Of a stretch of 64,000 nucleotides of DNA, positions 1 through 10,990 are shown piece after piece. The notes below the pieces were generated by a model that was not told the origin of the DNA, ran no database searches, and saw only the letters and a list, made by a program, of their open reading frames with translations. Source of the DNA: Branchipolynoe longqiensis (taxonomy: Eukaryota; Annelida; Polychaeta; Phyllodocida; Polynoidae); assembly GCA_030323885.1 (NCBI GenBank), contig CM059196.1:39384535-39448534 (forward strand), in the 5' to 3' direction. Made by a program: the position numbers and the translations under genes. Within the stretch, counting starts at the first letter, position 1, and every line of letters begins with the position of its first letter.

Positions 1-774
1 TGCCGTCTGCCCCTTCACTGGCACAAAGCCATGTACACACCTACACAGCAGACAACATTTAGTTAGCAGTGCAAATATCGTCTGCTTCCATATAAATGAT
101 CTCCACTGTCGGCAAACGACATTTACCTCCAACAAATAATAACCTCTTCTCGGAGGGAAAAAGAAGCTATCCAGTGTTAATTCATTAACAACAGCAGGAG
201 TGCACTGTGGGTATTTTGTGGCAGCCGACATTTAGTTAGTGAATCGAGGCAGAATGGAGGCACTCGGAAAGCCGCTAATGGTTGTCTGACAAATCACCGG
301 TGTGTTCGGTGTGTGTACACAGGAGTGAGTGTGTGGGTGGGAGTATTTTACCTATTGTGCGTGGTTGTTGTATATTTCATAGTCTGCACTACCGAGCACT
401 GTTTGCAACGGGTTTCATAATGGACATCACACGGAGTGAACTCAATATAATGTATGTTTATTATATATACCGCATTTCCACGAACAGGAAGTATTCCCAC
501 ATCCTTCCTCAACTCTTCTGGAGACAAAAGTTTCTATCCATTATTCTCTCCAGCCATTCTGGAAAGTTGTTATTTCTACTGATGGGAGAGGGTTGGAGGG
601 ATGTCAGCATGTCCTCACTCCATGGTTCACCATAAAAGGCCTTCTTGCTGTTACTATCAGGTAATACCCAAAACATCATAACCCTTCCACACTACACTAA
701 CACTCCCCTAGAGTAGCTGGTATGAGATTATTGGGAGAGCATTACATCATTCATGTATATCTGCTCTCTGTACA
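1..774. other. No gene recognised
   Basis: Mixed-composition sequence with only short, unconvincing open frames. The first 110 bases contain CAGACAACATTTAGTTAG-like words that recur near 17220-17470, 26400 and 63770, so part of it is probably an old dispersed repeat. Nothing else is supported. Confidence 0.4.
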
Positions 775-1038
775 CTACAAAATAGCGCGATATACCACCA
801 TATCACACAAGATATAGAAGGATGTAACGTGTGATAGCATGTTATACCAATCACCATGGTATATCACACTCTAGAACGAAATAGCACGATATAACATGAT
901 ATGACACAAAATAATGCTATATCGCATGGCATAACAGTTAACACGATATATCACACTCTGACATGATATAGTACTACATAACACCCTCTGGCGCGTTCTA
1001 GCATGATAAAACACGTCATAGCTTGCGATAGCACGATG
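775..1038. repeat. Degenerate TAGCACGATA satellite, left part
   Basis: Short words of the TAGCACGATATAGCATGA type recur every 10-20 bases with many substitutions. The array is split from its continuation at 1762 by a TIR element. The minus-strand open frames here, rich in C, Y, S and R, are a by-product of the repeat. Confidence 0.75.
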
Positions 1039-1041
1039 TTA

Positions 1042-1758
1042 TGCCCCTGTCACACTACGACGTAACGAGCCAACGTGAGCCTAACGTGATGATTTTTCGT
1101 CATTACGTTGCCGTACGTTGGGTTACGTTATGATGACGTCATAATGATGTTAGAGTGACGTCGAGCTACGTCATGTTACGTCGTGTTACGTCGGCGCGCG
1201 TCGAGGTTTTGAACCTGTTCAAAACTTTCGACGTATCTCGACGTGAAGCCGTTACGTCGGGATGACGTGACAATGACGTTAGGTAGACGTTCCGCGATCG
1301 TTATAGCAGCGTAAATGACGTTAGAGTCACGTTATGTCACTTCAGAACGACGGCCCGGGTGGGAGCAACGTGTGGGCAGTGTTTTGCACGTTACGGTCAC
1401 GTTACGGTCACGGTACGGTCACGTTACGGTCACGTTACGGTCACGTTACGGTCACGTTACGGTCACGTTACGGTCACGTTACGGTCACGTTACGGTGGCG
1501 TTACGGTCACGTTACGTCCACGTCGCACCCGTTACGGCGATGTTACGCTCACGTTACACTAACGCCCGGTCACGTCGCCAATTACGCCTCCCCCCTAACA
1601 TTGTCACGTTACAGCTAAGGTCACGACGTACACCGACGTTACTTTCACGTTACGCTCACGTCCACAATTTGCATATTACGCCCATAACGTCGACGTAATA
1701 TAATTATTTTCATGTTCTGCCTATGCTGACGTAGTCACGTCGTAGTGTGACAGGGCCT
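1042..1758. mobile_element. PIF/Harbinger-like MITE, family M1, copy 1
   Basis: The ends are inverted repeats built on CCCTGTCACACTACGACGT. TTA lies on both sides (1039-1041 and 1759-1761), which matches the 3-bp TWA target duplication of PIF/Harbinger elements. The interior has no transposase; it holds about ten copies of an 11-bp GTTACGGTCAC unit (about 1385-1525). A second, nearly identical copy lies at 51300-52028 with a slightly different unit count. The superfamily call rests on TSD and termini only. Confidence 0.8.
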
Positions 1759-1761
1759 TTA

Positions 1762-3128
1762 CATGCGCTGGCCCTCTCTAGCATGACATAGCATGATATA
1801 ACACGACATAGCACCATATAGCATAAGTATGATATAGCATGACATATCAAGATAGAGCATGGGATGGTGCAATAGCGCACGATAGAGCATGACTCAGCAT
1901 TGAGTAGCATGATATAGTATGTGATATCATGCTATATCATGCATATCGTGTATATCGTGTTGTATCATGTCTAACACGATATACTATGACATATCATGAA
2001 TAAAACAGATATAGTACGCTTTCGCCAACCCTAGCATGATATGACATGATATAGCACGTTATAGCACCATATAGCATGACAAAGTTAAATACAGCATGAC
2101 ACATCAAGATATAGCATGGAATAGTGCGATCGCACACGATATAGCACGACCGAGTGCCGAATAGCACGATAGAGCACGATAGAGCACCATGGCACACTGA
2201 GTAGCACGATATAGCATGATATTTGATAGAGTATGACCGAGCATTGAGTAGCATGTTAGAGCACGACCGAGCTATGAGTAGGGCGATATAGCATGATAGA
2301 GCACGACGGCGCACTGAGTAGCACGATATAGCCCTACCCGTGGCCCGACGCTGTTTTGGGGTACTCACGATGCTGTCCCAGTTGACATCCAACAGGAGCA
2401 TGGTGCCATCGCATTTGGCCTGCCCCTTCAGGTACAAAAGGAGGGAGTCGAACCACTGGTGCGATATAATATGATATAGCATGATTTAGCACGACATAAC
2501 ACCCTCTGGCGTGTTCTAGCATGATAAATACGACATAGGTCGAAATAGAATGACAAAGCATGATATTACACACTCTTGCCTGCTCTATCATGATATAGGA
2601 CGATATAGCACGACCTGGCACCATATAACATGACAAAGTACGATATAGCATGACATATCCATGCAGAGCATGGGATGGTTCGATAGTGCATGATAGAGCA
2701 CGACTCAGTGCTGAGTAGCACGATATAGTATGTATATCATTCTATATTGTGTTATTTCGTGCTATATCGCGCTTTGTCATGCCTAGCATGATATATTATG
2801 AAATAACATGATATACTATGACATATGAAAAAAATAGATATAGTACGCTTTGGCCCACTCTAGCATGATATGACATGATATAGTATGTTAGTGACATGGT
2901 AAAATACAGCATGATACATCAAGATATAGCATGGAATAAAGCACAACCGAGCGTCGAGTAGCACGATAGAGCACGATAGAGCACGATAGAGCACGACGGC
3001 ACGCTGAGTAGCAAGATATAGCATGATAGAGCACGACCGAGTGCTGAGTAGCACGTCAGAATACGACCGAGCACTGAGTAAGGCGATATAGTACGATTGA
3101 GCACGACGGCACACTGAGTAGTGCGATA
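1762..3128. repeat. Degenerate TAGCACGATA satellite, right part
   Basis: Continuation of the satellite at 775, with the same ATAGCACGAT and GAGCACGACC words for about 1.3 kb. It surrounds and abuts two copies of a host exon's 3' end (2330-2449 and 3169-3344), so the exon fragment and satellite were probably duplicated together. Confidence 0.75.
2330..2449 (-). pseudogene. Partial duplicate of the C13-like gene's second exon
   Basis: The last about 80 coding bases of the exon at 3344..3169 and some 35 bases past its splice donor are repeated here, including the GTGAGT donor (exon edge at 2369). The reading frame is still open but substituted: the DVDGDG motif becomes DVNWDS, removing the acidic residues. 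The 5' part of the exon with its AG acceptor is missing and satellite sequence begins instead. It is therefore probably a non-functional tandem duplication, though splicing to an upstream exon cannot be excluded. Confidence 0.7.
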
Positions 3129-3168
3129 TAGCACGGCCGGTGGCCCGACGCTGTTTTGGGGTACTCAC

Positions 3169-3344
3169 GATGCCGTCCCCGTCGACGTCCCACAGGAGCA
3201 TCGTGCCGTCGCTCTTGGCCGGCCCGTTCAGGTACAAGAGAAGGGAGTCGACGCAGTGTGGCGAGGCGCACATGCGCTGTAAGTGGTAGCGCATCGCCAC
3301 CTTCAGGGCTGCCGGGTACACCTCCTGGTGGTGCGAGCTGCCAT
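3169..3344 (-). CDS. Internal exon of a putative secreted peptidase C13-like (legumain/caspase-fold) protein
   Basis: On the minus strand this open stretch is bounded by TTGCAG before 3344 and GTGAGT after 3169, both consensus splice signals. It encodes about 59 residues: VYPAALKVAMRYHL, a CASPHC pair, SLLLYLNGPAKSDG and a final LLWDVDGDGI. The exon begins in phase 1 and ends in phase 0. The phase-1 start fits the end of the exon at 40570, where the split codon becomes Asp. In C13 peptidases the hydrophobic strand here is followed by a Gly-His-Gly containing the catalytic His; here the position reads NGPAKSDG, so a catalytic His is not evident. The acidic DxDGDG could bind calcium. Fold assignment is by motif spacing only. 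The next downstream exon is not in the window or was not recognised. Confidence 0.6.
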
Positions 3345-3636
3345 CTGCAAGTAGAGAGGGGAAGGGCAAAGGTCAGAGGTCAGCGTAGTATTAAAAAACC
3401 TTATAATGCACTGTGTGCCATTTGTAAATGAATTTAAAGGACCGTCCCAAATTGTTAACGTGTTCACGGTCGTACAAAGAGTACTATTTTTTTACACCCC
3501 CACATCCCACACACACATACACATTCTCATTGCCACTACCCCCATACCCCCCATTTGACCCACCCTTGAATGCTTTATATGGCCGTACAACTGTTGAAAA
3601 CCTTGAATGGCCCCTCAGAGAGTTCTTTAAAGCTAC

Positions 3637-3975
3637 AGCCTGGTACACACCTCCCCTATACGATTCACGTGCTAAAACTGACTGTCCGACGGGACCCGTC
3701 ACAACCCGACCCGTCGCGTTTCCTGACTAAGTTTTAGTCTTTAGGTGTGTGACCCGCCTCCCGTTGCAACCCAACCCGTCCCGTTTCCCGACTAAAACTG
3801 CCCGATTCATTTTTCTAATCTTATCAAACCCGGTACACACCTCCCGTTTCGCGACAAAGTTTGAGTTTTAGTCGGTTTCAGTCTTTAGGTGTGTGAGCCC
3901 CTCTCACACCAGAGCCTTCCAATTCGCGACTTAACACTAAGCTTAAGGTTTTATACGGGAGGTGTGTACCAGCCT
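3637..3975. mobile_element. MITE, family M5 (GGTACACACCTCCC termini)
   Basis: AGCCTGGTACACACCTCCC at the left is matched by its inverted counterpart ending GTACCAGCCT at 3975, followed by TTA. The left flank reads TAC rather than TTA, so the target duplication is imperfect. The interior is made of permuted words such as CCCGACCCGTC and TAAGTTTTAGTCTTTAGG, with no open frame. It belongs with the other PIF-like elements by its AGxCTGGTxACAC end. Confidence 0.65.
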
Positions 3976-4129
3976 TTACTCTCCGAGGACACTTTGCAGA
4001 TAGGAATTTCATTGACATTGGACTTAAGAGATCAGTTGAACAGCGTTTTTCCATTTGGAAGTCAGGTGCTGTTCCGTAGTATACAAACGGTGAGTGAATC
4101 AAGGGGCGAAGTAAGCCTATTGCTGTTGT

Positions 4130-4440
4130 AACCTAGTGCTGTATATATCTGTACATGTGTACGGATGTACAGATATACAGATGTACATCTATTGCATGTA
4201 TGCAACTACATATCTGTACATATGTACATGTACACATATATACATCATTACATCAATACATCTTTGCATCTATGCACCTGGACAGCTAACATCTAGATAT
4301 ATGTACATCTAGATATGTGTATATATGTGTATATCTATGTATATCTCATACATTCATATATCTAGATCTATAGATATAGATATATATCTCAATATATGGG
4401 TATATATATACATATAGATATACATACATATATAAAGGCC
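4130..4440. repeat. AT-rich degenerate TGTACATATATC array
   Basis: Variants of TGTACAGATATAC and ATATATACATATAGAT are repeated with little order. A second purely TA/GA-rich patch lies at 4618-4695. Simple sequence with no other signal. Confidence 0.8.
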
Positions 4441-4662
4441 GAATACGGGCGCGAATGACACAGTGGAGCGTCCCGGTTCAGGTTCGTGCCGGTGGCGGCG
4501 CCACAGGTCACGTGAGGGGAGGAGGCAGACATAGAGTAAGGCACCTAATCAGTACCTAATAATAATAAAAATGGAATTCCCTTCCATGCCTCTATACTCG
4601 CATAATGCTTATGCAACACATATATACAAATATATATAGAGAGAGAGATACATATATATATA

Positions 4663-4695
<33 letters not shown>

Positions 4696-5165
4696 CGATA
4701 AACAACCATCCTTTAAGATAGCGAAATGGTAGTTATTTGTTAAATCACGTGACCGACAAGATGCTTGATAGAAATCCTTTCTAATTTATTTGAACAAATG
4801 AAAAACCAGGCAAACACACAATGATGAAGCAAGAATCAATTGCTGTGTGACTTGTTGGCCGTGTGTAGATGTTAAGTGCAGTTTTCCGTGAGGAGTGCCA
4901 GCACAGTTCATCAAAGTCAACAATCTGTGTGTGCCCACGTGACCTCTCTCATCAGCCCGGTACAGTGTTTCACCCACACCGGAAGGCACGCAAACTAAGC
5001 ATAATGGCGCATGGGCAGAAAGATGAAATTGTCACTCAAAAGAAAATTCAAGTCAATGGTGTTGTCACTTAGAACTGCATCAAAGCCGATGAAGGCGTAA
5101 TTTCTTTTTAAACCAAACATTTATATTTTCTGCCACATATCCAATTTAGATTAGTGACATATTAT
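4441..5165. other. No gene recognised
   Basis: Contains the TA-rich patch at 4618-4695 and unique-looking sequence with open frames under 70 codons on both strands. Nothing is supported as coding. Confidence 0.4.
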
Positions 5166-5372
5166 TGGTTTGTTCATTGAAGTTTTATGTCCAGGCAACA
5201 TGTAAGGTCATATCAGCATGGGTACCGACTTTTGCCAGTGCACACTCATGGTGACTTTATAGTGCTTCCCTACTGGGAGACCAGGCTGCCAGCACCATGA
5301 CCTGATATCCCACTAAGTCCCATTATCCTGACACTGAGCCAAGCATTCCTTCTAATATCATAATAATGAGTT
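5166..5372 (-). mobile_element. SINE-1 fragment, 5'-truncated
   Basis: Reverse-strand body and tail of SINE-1, recognised from the GGTACCGACTT, CACTCATGGTGACTTTATAG and GCACCATGACCTGATATCCC segments. The tRNA-like head is missing. Confidence 0.85.
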
Positions 5373-5920
5373 AAGTCGGTTTAACTAATTCGCCTCCTTT
5401 AGTTTGACTCAAATTGGTCGTGTGGACACTACTCTGACTCTGAGGCGACTTAAGGCTAAGTCGCCTCATCTAGTTTGCTTCACGTATACCACATCGCGAG
5501 GTAGTATATATGAAGCGACCTAGCTTAAGTCGGCCCACCTTGCCTGTGTGGATGGTAGCGGTTTACTTGAAGCGGATTAAGCACGTCACACTATATAATA
5601 TAACTTGATCTATGAACCGGCTAGAGGTGTACAGATATTTTTTTCATGATTTATTTTTAGGTTTTCACTGGCCAACAGAAGTTTTGATCGTTCCAAAACA
5701 ATACGATTCAGTCCATACATATCTAGGTCAAACTACACTCTCTTGTGGCGACGTCGACTAACCGAAACTGGCACTGGTTAGTATGGACTTACTCATGCAC
5801 AGATATCGATTTCGCCTTAAACCGCCCCAAGTACTGCATGTGTGGACAGGCTGCCTAGTTCGCCTCCTCTAGTTCGCCTTATCTAGTTCGGCCTAAAGTT
5901 GTGGGTGTGAACGGGGCTTA
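5373..5920. mobile_element. Probable MITE, family M7 (TTCGCCTCCTCTAG words)
   Basis: The interior repeats AGTTCGCCTCCTCTAGTTCG and its inverse many times. The right end reads GTGTGAACGGGGCTTAAG, which inverted (CTTAAGCCCCGTTCACAC) matches the outer signature of the PIF-like MITEs. The left end at GAGTTAAGTCGG is a poor match, so the boundary is uncertain. Confidence 0.5.
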
Positions 5921-6035
5921 AGATCCTTTCCACAGAGTATGATGCAGAGGGGGCTGCTACACACAACATCAGTTCTTAACACTGCTCTCAGAGGGCGTTG
6001 TCTACTGAAATTGTCCACTGTGTAATCAACCAATA

Positions 6036-6340
6036 CTACCAGACGCAGTGGCAAAATCGGCAGAGCGCAAGCCTCCCGTACCAGAGATTGGGAGTTTGAT
6101 TCGCGGTCTAGTCAAACCAATGACATACAAAATTGATACTTGTCAACTTTCTAGCTTGGCGCCCGGCAGTAATAGGAAAACAACTGATTAGCTCACTGTC
6201 AGGATGATGTGACTGAGTCGGATATCAGGTCATGGTGCTGGTGACCTAATTTCCCAGTAGGGCAGCACTATAAAGTAGCCATGAGTGCACTGTCACAAGT
6301 CGGTACCCGTCCTTATATGACCTTAGATGTTGCCAGGACA
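6036..6340 (+). mobile_element. SINE-1, nearly complete, fused to an RTE-like 3' end
   Basis: tRNA-like head (GGCAAAATCGGCAGAGCGC, decayed B box), the AGTCAAACCAATGACATA junction and the full body to TGTTGCCAGGACAT. In place of the usual AAC-rich tail it runs straight into (ATC)n, the inverted 3' tail of the neighbouring RTE-like element. Confidence 0.85.
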
Positions 6341-7165
6341 TCATCATCATCATGCTGTTGGTCACGATGCGACAAAGACTGCTTTCATTACTTGACTACC
6401 TCTCTCCATTTAGCTCTCTGCTGTGAGAGTGATGTCCATGAGTCGGTCTTAATGTCTCTCAGCTTCAGGTTTCTCTTGATGGTATCCTTGAACCAGAGAC
6501 GAGGGTGCCCTCTCTTTCTGTAACCAGAAGACAGTTGAGAATAGAGGATCTGCTTTGGTAGCCTGTCTGATGACATCCTCATGAGGTGTCCAGTGCACCG
6601 GAGATTCTTTTTGATCAAAAGATTTTCCATAGAGGGCAGCCCCGTCCGTTCGAGTATTTCCTTATTTGTCACTTTGTCCTTCCAGGTTAGCCTCATGATT
6701 GAACGCAGATGTCGCATCATGAAGGCATGCAGCTTTTTCACCTGTCATCTGTACACTGTCCAGGCCTCGGCTCCGTATAGTAGGGTGGATAGGATGATTG
6801 CATGGTAGATCTTGCCTTTGACCCACATGGACACATGGTGGTTGTTCCAGAGTCTCTGGCGTAGTTGGCCGAAAGATGGGCTAGCCTTGGCCATCCTCCT
6901 CTGTATTTCAGCATCAATGCGTCCATCACTTGATATAGTGCTTCCGAGGTAGGTGAATTCCGGAAGAGAGTACATTTCATGAAAGCTGCCTGCAAAAGTG
7001 TTGAAGTGATGCTGGCTTTTGCAAGTTACCAGCGGCACTCTCTCTGGGAGCAAATAGAGGCAAGAACATGTCCAGACAGGCACAAAACTATTTCTCCCTG
7101 CAGTGGCTGGTCGGGAGATGTTGGGAGTTCCATACATCAACCACCCTTAATGCTGCCACAGTGAC
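6341..7165 (-). pseudogene. RTE-like non-LTR retrotransposon, C-terminal reverse transcriptase part
   Basis: Minus-strand frame 7140..6388 reads through the region after the RT core: FTYLGSTISSDG, then a segment ending LLYGAEAWTVYR, an in-frame TGA near 6742, and a C-terminal part with KKLHAFMMRHLR, RCTGHLMRM and KRGHPRLWFKD. These are typical of the RTE-like families. The stop could be a CGA-to-TGA change. The 3' end carries a (GAT)n tail at 6341-6355. The sequence before FTYLGST does not resemble the expected RT core, so the copy is truncated or rearranged. It is not functional. Clade assignment is approximate. Confidence 0.75.
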
Positions 7166-7725
7166 ATGGTTTTCTGTTCAGGGTTTGCTCCCTTAGCCTT
7201 CGGTTCTGTCAAGAACCTGAACCACAAGGCAGTGGTTTACAACTCTGCAGGGCAGGGGCATCAAACTCCCTGAGGTATGTGCAATACGTGCAATACCTGC
7301 ATACCAGGACATAAAATTCCAACAACCAACCAATCAACTGAAACCATTAAATTTTGTTAACTGGTTAACTACTCCTGCTCCTAAAAGTGGGGCAGACAGA
7401 GAAGTGGCATTCGAGTCGGGCTTAATCGGTCCGGTTGACGCCGGGAATTGCGCCATAATGGTGTTTGATGGATTTGCCCGGCTGGACTGGTGTCGGGCCC
7501 AGTGTCGGGCCGGCGTCGGGCCGCCGTCAGCCTCGCTTTGAAGTGCACACTTGGCGGGCGGACAGAGGGCAGGTGGCGCTGCAGGCGCTACAGGTCACGT
7601 GACGGCGCGCCACAATGGCCGCACCAGAAGGCCAAGTCGCACCCGCCAATTGCGGACAAATTGAGCGGAGGGGACTGGTGGTTCTGGAATGAGCAGAACG
7701 ACGGGAGCGCACTTTGAAGGGAATT
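7166..7725. other. No gene recognised
   Basis: Positions 7301-7340 resemble a SINE tail (ACATAAAATTCCAACAACCAA). Positions 7440-7720 are CpG-rich with GTCGGGCC repeats and open frames on both strands, but no recognised product. Confidence 0.4.
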
Positions 7726-8819
7726 TTGGAGGGGGGGGGGGACTGGGGGTCACGGTCAAGTTCAAGGTGAAGGTCAAGTAGCGCTGTCCGTCCCGAGTCG
7801 GGGAAGTGGCCAAAAGCTTTGTGGCGGGTGGGGGGTGGGGGGGGGGGGGGGGCTGGGTAAGGGAGGGGGATGAGGAGGGGAGTCAAAACGGGGAGAGGTG
7901 GATGTGGAGAGGAGGAAAACAGGGGAGAGGTAAGGAGAAGGGATAGATAGAGAGAGGCAGATGGTGGTGGGTGAGGGGAAGAGGGAGGTGGAGGGGAAGA
8001 GGGAGTAGGGATGAGAAATGTGAGGCGGAAAAAAGAAGACAGATGATGGCGATAGGAAGGAAAGCAGAAGGGTGAAGGGGGTCGGAAAGGAGAAACAGGA
8101 AAGGAAGGGGGGAACGAAGGGCGGGGATAAAAGTGGGGAGTAACAGGGAAAGGGGAAGAGAAAGAGAAAGTGGTGAGTGGTGAAGGAGGGGACTGCAAGG
8201 GACGCGGAGGGGAGATCGGGATGGGGAAGTGGGATGGAGAGGGGAGAGGTTGGGGGTAAGGAAGGGATTTGGAAGAGGATCCGGGGAAGTGGAGAGGAAG
8301 AAGGGTAGGGGGCGTAGAGTGAGGAGGAGGGAGGAGAGAGGAGGGAGGAAGGAGGGAGGAAGGAGGAAGCGTAGGGAGAGGGACAGACCGAGAGATAGGG
8401 AGAGGGAGAGAAGGGGAGTGGGAGAGGGGAGGGGGGGGGGGGGGGGAGAGGGGGAAAGGGAGAGAGAAGGACATCTAGGATGAGGCTGAGGAGGTGGGTT
8501 TGGCGAGAAGGGGGTGGGGGGTGGGGATGAGGGGAAGAGTGGGGGTTGTGAAGGGGAAGGGAGAGGAGGTAATGGGGATGGGGAGGAGAGGGGAGGGGGG
8601 AGGGGGACAGGAGAGGAGGGGACTTAGGGGTATGGGGAGGGAGGGGGAAGTAGGAGGAGGAGGAAGAGGGAGAGAGGATGGAGATAAAGAGGGAGAGAAG
8701 GAGGCTGAGGCTGAAGCTGAGGGGTGGGGATGGTGAGGAGAAGAGGACGGGTGGACGAGGGAAAGAGTGGGGCTGTGGACGGGAAGGGAGAGGAGGAGAT
8801 GGGAAACAGGAAGAGGAGA
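7726..8819. repeat. Long polypurine (GGA/GAG) tract
   Basis: The plus strand is almost wholly purine with runs of up to about 16 G. The minus-strand frames rich in Pro, Ser and Leu are produced by the pyrimidine strand and are not taken as genes. Such R.Y tracts can form triplex DNA. Confidence 0.9.
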
Positions 8820-9775
8820 GGGAGAGGGAATGGAGGAGGCGAAGGAGAGGGAGTGCAGAAAAGTGGAGGGTACTGTGTGAGTAGGGAATGGGATGGGAGG
8901 CAGTGGAGGGACAGTGGTGTGAGGGGACGGGATGGAGAGGGAGAGGGAATGGAGGAGGCGAAGGAGAGGGAGTGCAGAAAAGTGGAGGGTACTGTGCGAG
9001 TAGGGAATGGGATGGGAGGCAGTGGAGGGACAGTGGTGTGAGGGGACGGGATGGAGAGGGAGAGGGAATGGAGGAGGCGAAGGAGAGGGAGTGCAGAAAA
9101 GTGGAGGGTACTGTGTGAGTAGGGAATGGGATGGGAGGCAGTGGAGGGACAGTGGTGTGAGGGGAAAGGATGGAGAGGGAGAGGGAATGGAGGAGGCGAA
9201 GGAGAGGGAGTGCAGAAAAGTGGAGGGTACTGTGTGAGTAGTGAATGGGATGGGAGGCAGTGGAGGGACAGTGGTGTGAGGGGAAGGGATGGAGAGGGAG
9301 AGGGAATGGAGGAGGCGAAGGAGAGGGAGTGCAGAAAAGTGGAGGGTACTGTGTGAGTAGTGAATGGGATGGGAGGCAGTGGAGGGACAGTGGTGTGAGG
9401 GGACGGGATGGAGAGGGAGAGGGAATGGAGGAGGCGAAGGAGAGGGAGTGCAGAAAAGTGGAGGGTACTGTGTGAGTAGGGAATGGGATGGGAGGCAGTG
9501 GAGGGACAGTGGTGTGAGGGGACGGGATGGAGAGGGAGAGGGAAATGGAGGAGGCGAAGGAGAGGGAGTGCAGAAAAGTGGAGGGTACTGTGTGAGTAGG
9601 GAATGGGATGGGAGGCAGTGGAGGGACAGTGGTGTGAGGGGACGGGATGGAGAGGGAGAGGGAATGGAGGAGGCGAAGGAGAGGGAGTGCAGAAAAATGG
9701 AGGGTACTGTGTGAGTAGGGAATGGGATGGGAGGCAGTGGAGGGACAGTGGTGTGAGGGGAAGGGGTGGAGAGGT
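8820..9775. repeat. 119-bp tandem repeat, about eight copies
   Basis: The word GGGAATGGGATGGGAGGCAG recurs at 8885, 9004, 9123, 9242, 9361, 9480, 9600 and 9719, a 119-bp period with one 120-bp unit. Units differ by only a few bases (GGACGGG versus GGAAAGG or GGAAGGG), indicating recent amplification or homogenisation. Since 119 is not a multiple of 3, overlapping open frames appear in every frame and are artefacts. Confidence 0.95.
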
Positions 9776-9947
9776 AAGGGTGTCTGTGCATGCAGGCGTC
9801 ATGCTAATCGGCTAATTCTCAGTTCACGGCTGGTGCCCCGGGTCGTGACCACTGGTTCCCGGCATGCACAGCGCGCTCTCCATCACTCTGCTGTTACTGC
9901 GATACAGGGCGGGGGGGGGGGGGGGGGCGTCCCTTAATGGTTTATTG

Positions 9948-10145
9948 GGGCTTTACCTCCTAACAGCATTCCAAGGTGATAGTAGGACGGGCACTGGAAT
10001 CGGCTCGCATACATGACGGCTTTATAGTGCTGCCCTTTTGGCATACCGTGCCACTGGTGTTATGATCCCCATATTAGTGCAGTCACATTATTCTGATACT
10101 GGGCAAACCAGTCCTTGCTCTATCCTAGTAATCCAGAGTACTAGT
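9948..10145 (-). mobile_element. SINE-1 fragment
   Basis: Diverged reverse-strand body: TTTATAGTGCTGCCC, CAGTCACATTATTCTGATACTGG and CAGTCCTTGCTCTATCCTAG. The 5' head is lost. Confidence 0.75.
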
Positions 10146-10254
10146 AATCCAGAGTACCAGACGACACGGACCAAGTTCTTAGTGGACAAAGATTGTGTAC
10201 TGATATTATTTTCTGAAGGACCCAGAGAGATTCCATTGCTAGACAGGACAGGTT

Positions 10255-10430
10255 GCCTCAGGGTCAGGATAATGTGACTGAGTAGGATATCAGGTCATGG
10301 TGCTGGCAGCCCGGTATCCCCATGGGACAGCACTATAAAGTCGCGATGAGTGTGCGCTGTCACAAGTCGATACCCATCCTGATATGATCTGAGCTCTTAC
10401 CAGGATGTACAACTCCAACAACCAACCAAT
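10255..10430 (+). mobile_element. SINE-1 fragment, 3' body and tail
   Basis: Starts at GGGTCAGGATAATGTGACTG and runs through GGACAGCACTATAAAGTCGC to an ACAACTCCAACAACCAACC tail. Confidence 0.85.
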
Positions 10431-10582
10431 TTATATTCTCCTAATGGATAATAGTGCAAATATATTTGCATATATTTGAAGTGGCCATGAGTTGCGGATT
10501 TGTGGGCCTGACTGCCGTAAATGGTGAATACATGCTTGCAACTGTCTTAACTCGTCCTAGAGTACATTTAGTCACCGCCCTT

Positions 10583-10872
10583 CCCGACCCATGGTATCGT
10601 GGGTTCGAACCCTGGTCGAGTCAAAGGAATGACGTAACAATTTATATTTGTTGTTTCCTGGCCAGGTGCTAGGCATTATTAGGATAGGGCAAGGACTGGT
10701 TGGGTCAGTGTCAGGATAATCTGACAGAGTGGGATATCAGGTCATGGTGTGGGTGGCCTGGTCTCCCAGTGGGGCAGCACTATAAAGTCGCCATGAATGC
10801 GCTCTGTCACAAGTCGGTACCTGTCCAGACCTTAGATGTTGCTAGGACGGAAAACAAAAACAAACAAACAGC
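10583..10872 (+). mobile_element. SINE-1, 5'-truncated at the B box
   Basis: Begins around the B box (GGGTTCGAACCC) and continues through the whole body to the (AAACAAAC)n tail. Only the A-box part of the head is missing. Confidence 0.85.
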
Positions 10873-10990
10873 CCTTCCTGCTAGGTGATGTCCTGTAGTA
10901 GATCGAGTGGCTTTCCGGCTTTGCAGGACGTCATTGAATATTGTTCGGCTTCCGCCTTAGCTGTTCCTTCTTCACTTCGATCGAACCTTA

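Noticed and set aside
1315..1698. 127-codon Arg/Ser/Tyr/Val repeat protein, also at 51573
   Set aside because: Lies within MITE M1; the frame comes from the GTTACGGTCAC repeat and differs between the copies.
4441..4560. tRNA-like sequence around GGTTCAGGTTCGTGCC
   Set aside because: No A box or cloverleaf could be formed around it.
7527..9802. Long minus-strand frames (315, 438 and 392 codons) of Pro/Ser/Leu-rich protein
   Set aside because: They lie on the pyrimidine strand of a polypurine tract and a 119-bp array; they are open because the strand lacks purine-start stop codons, and no domain, start context or splice signal supports them.
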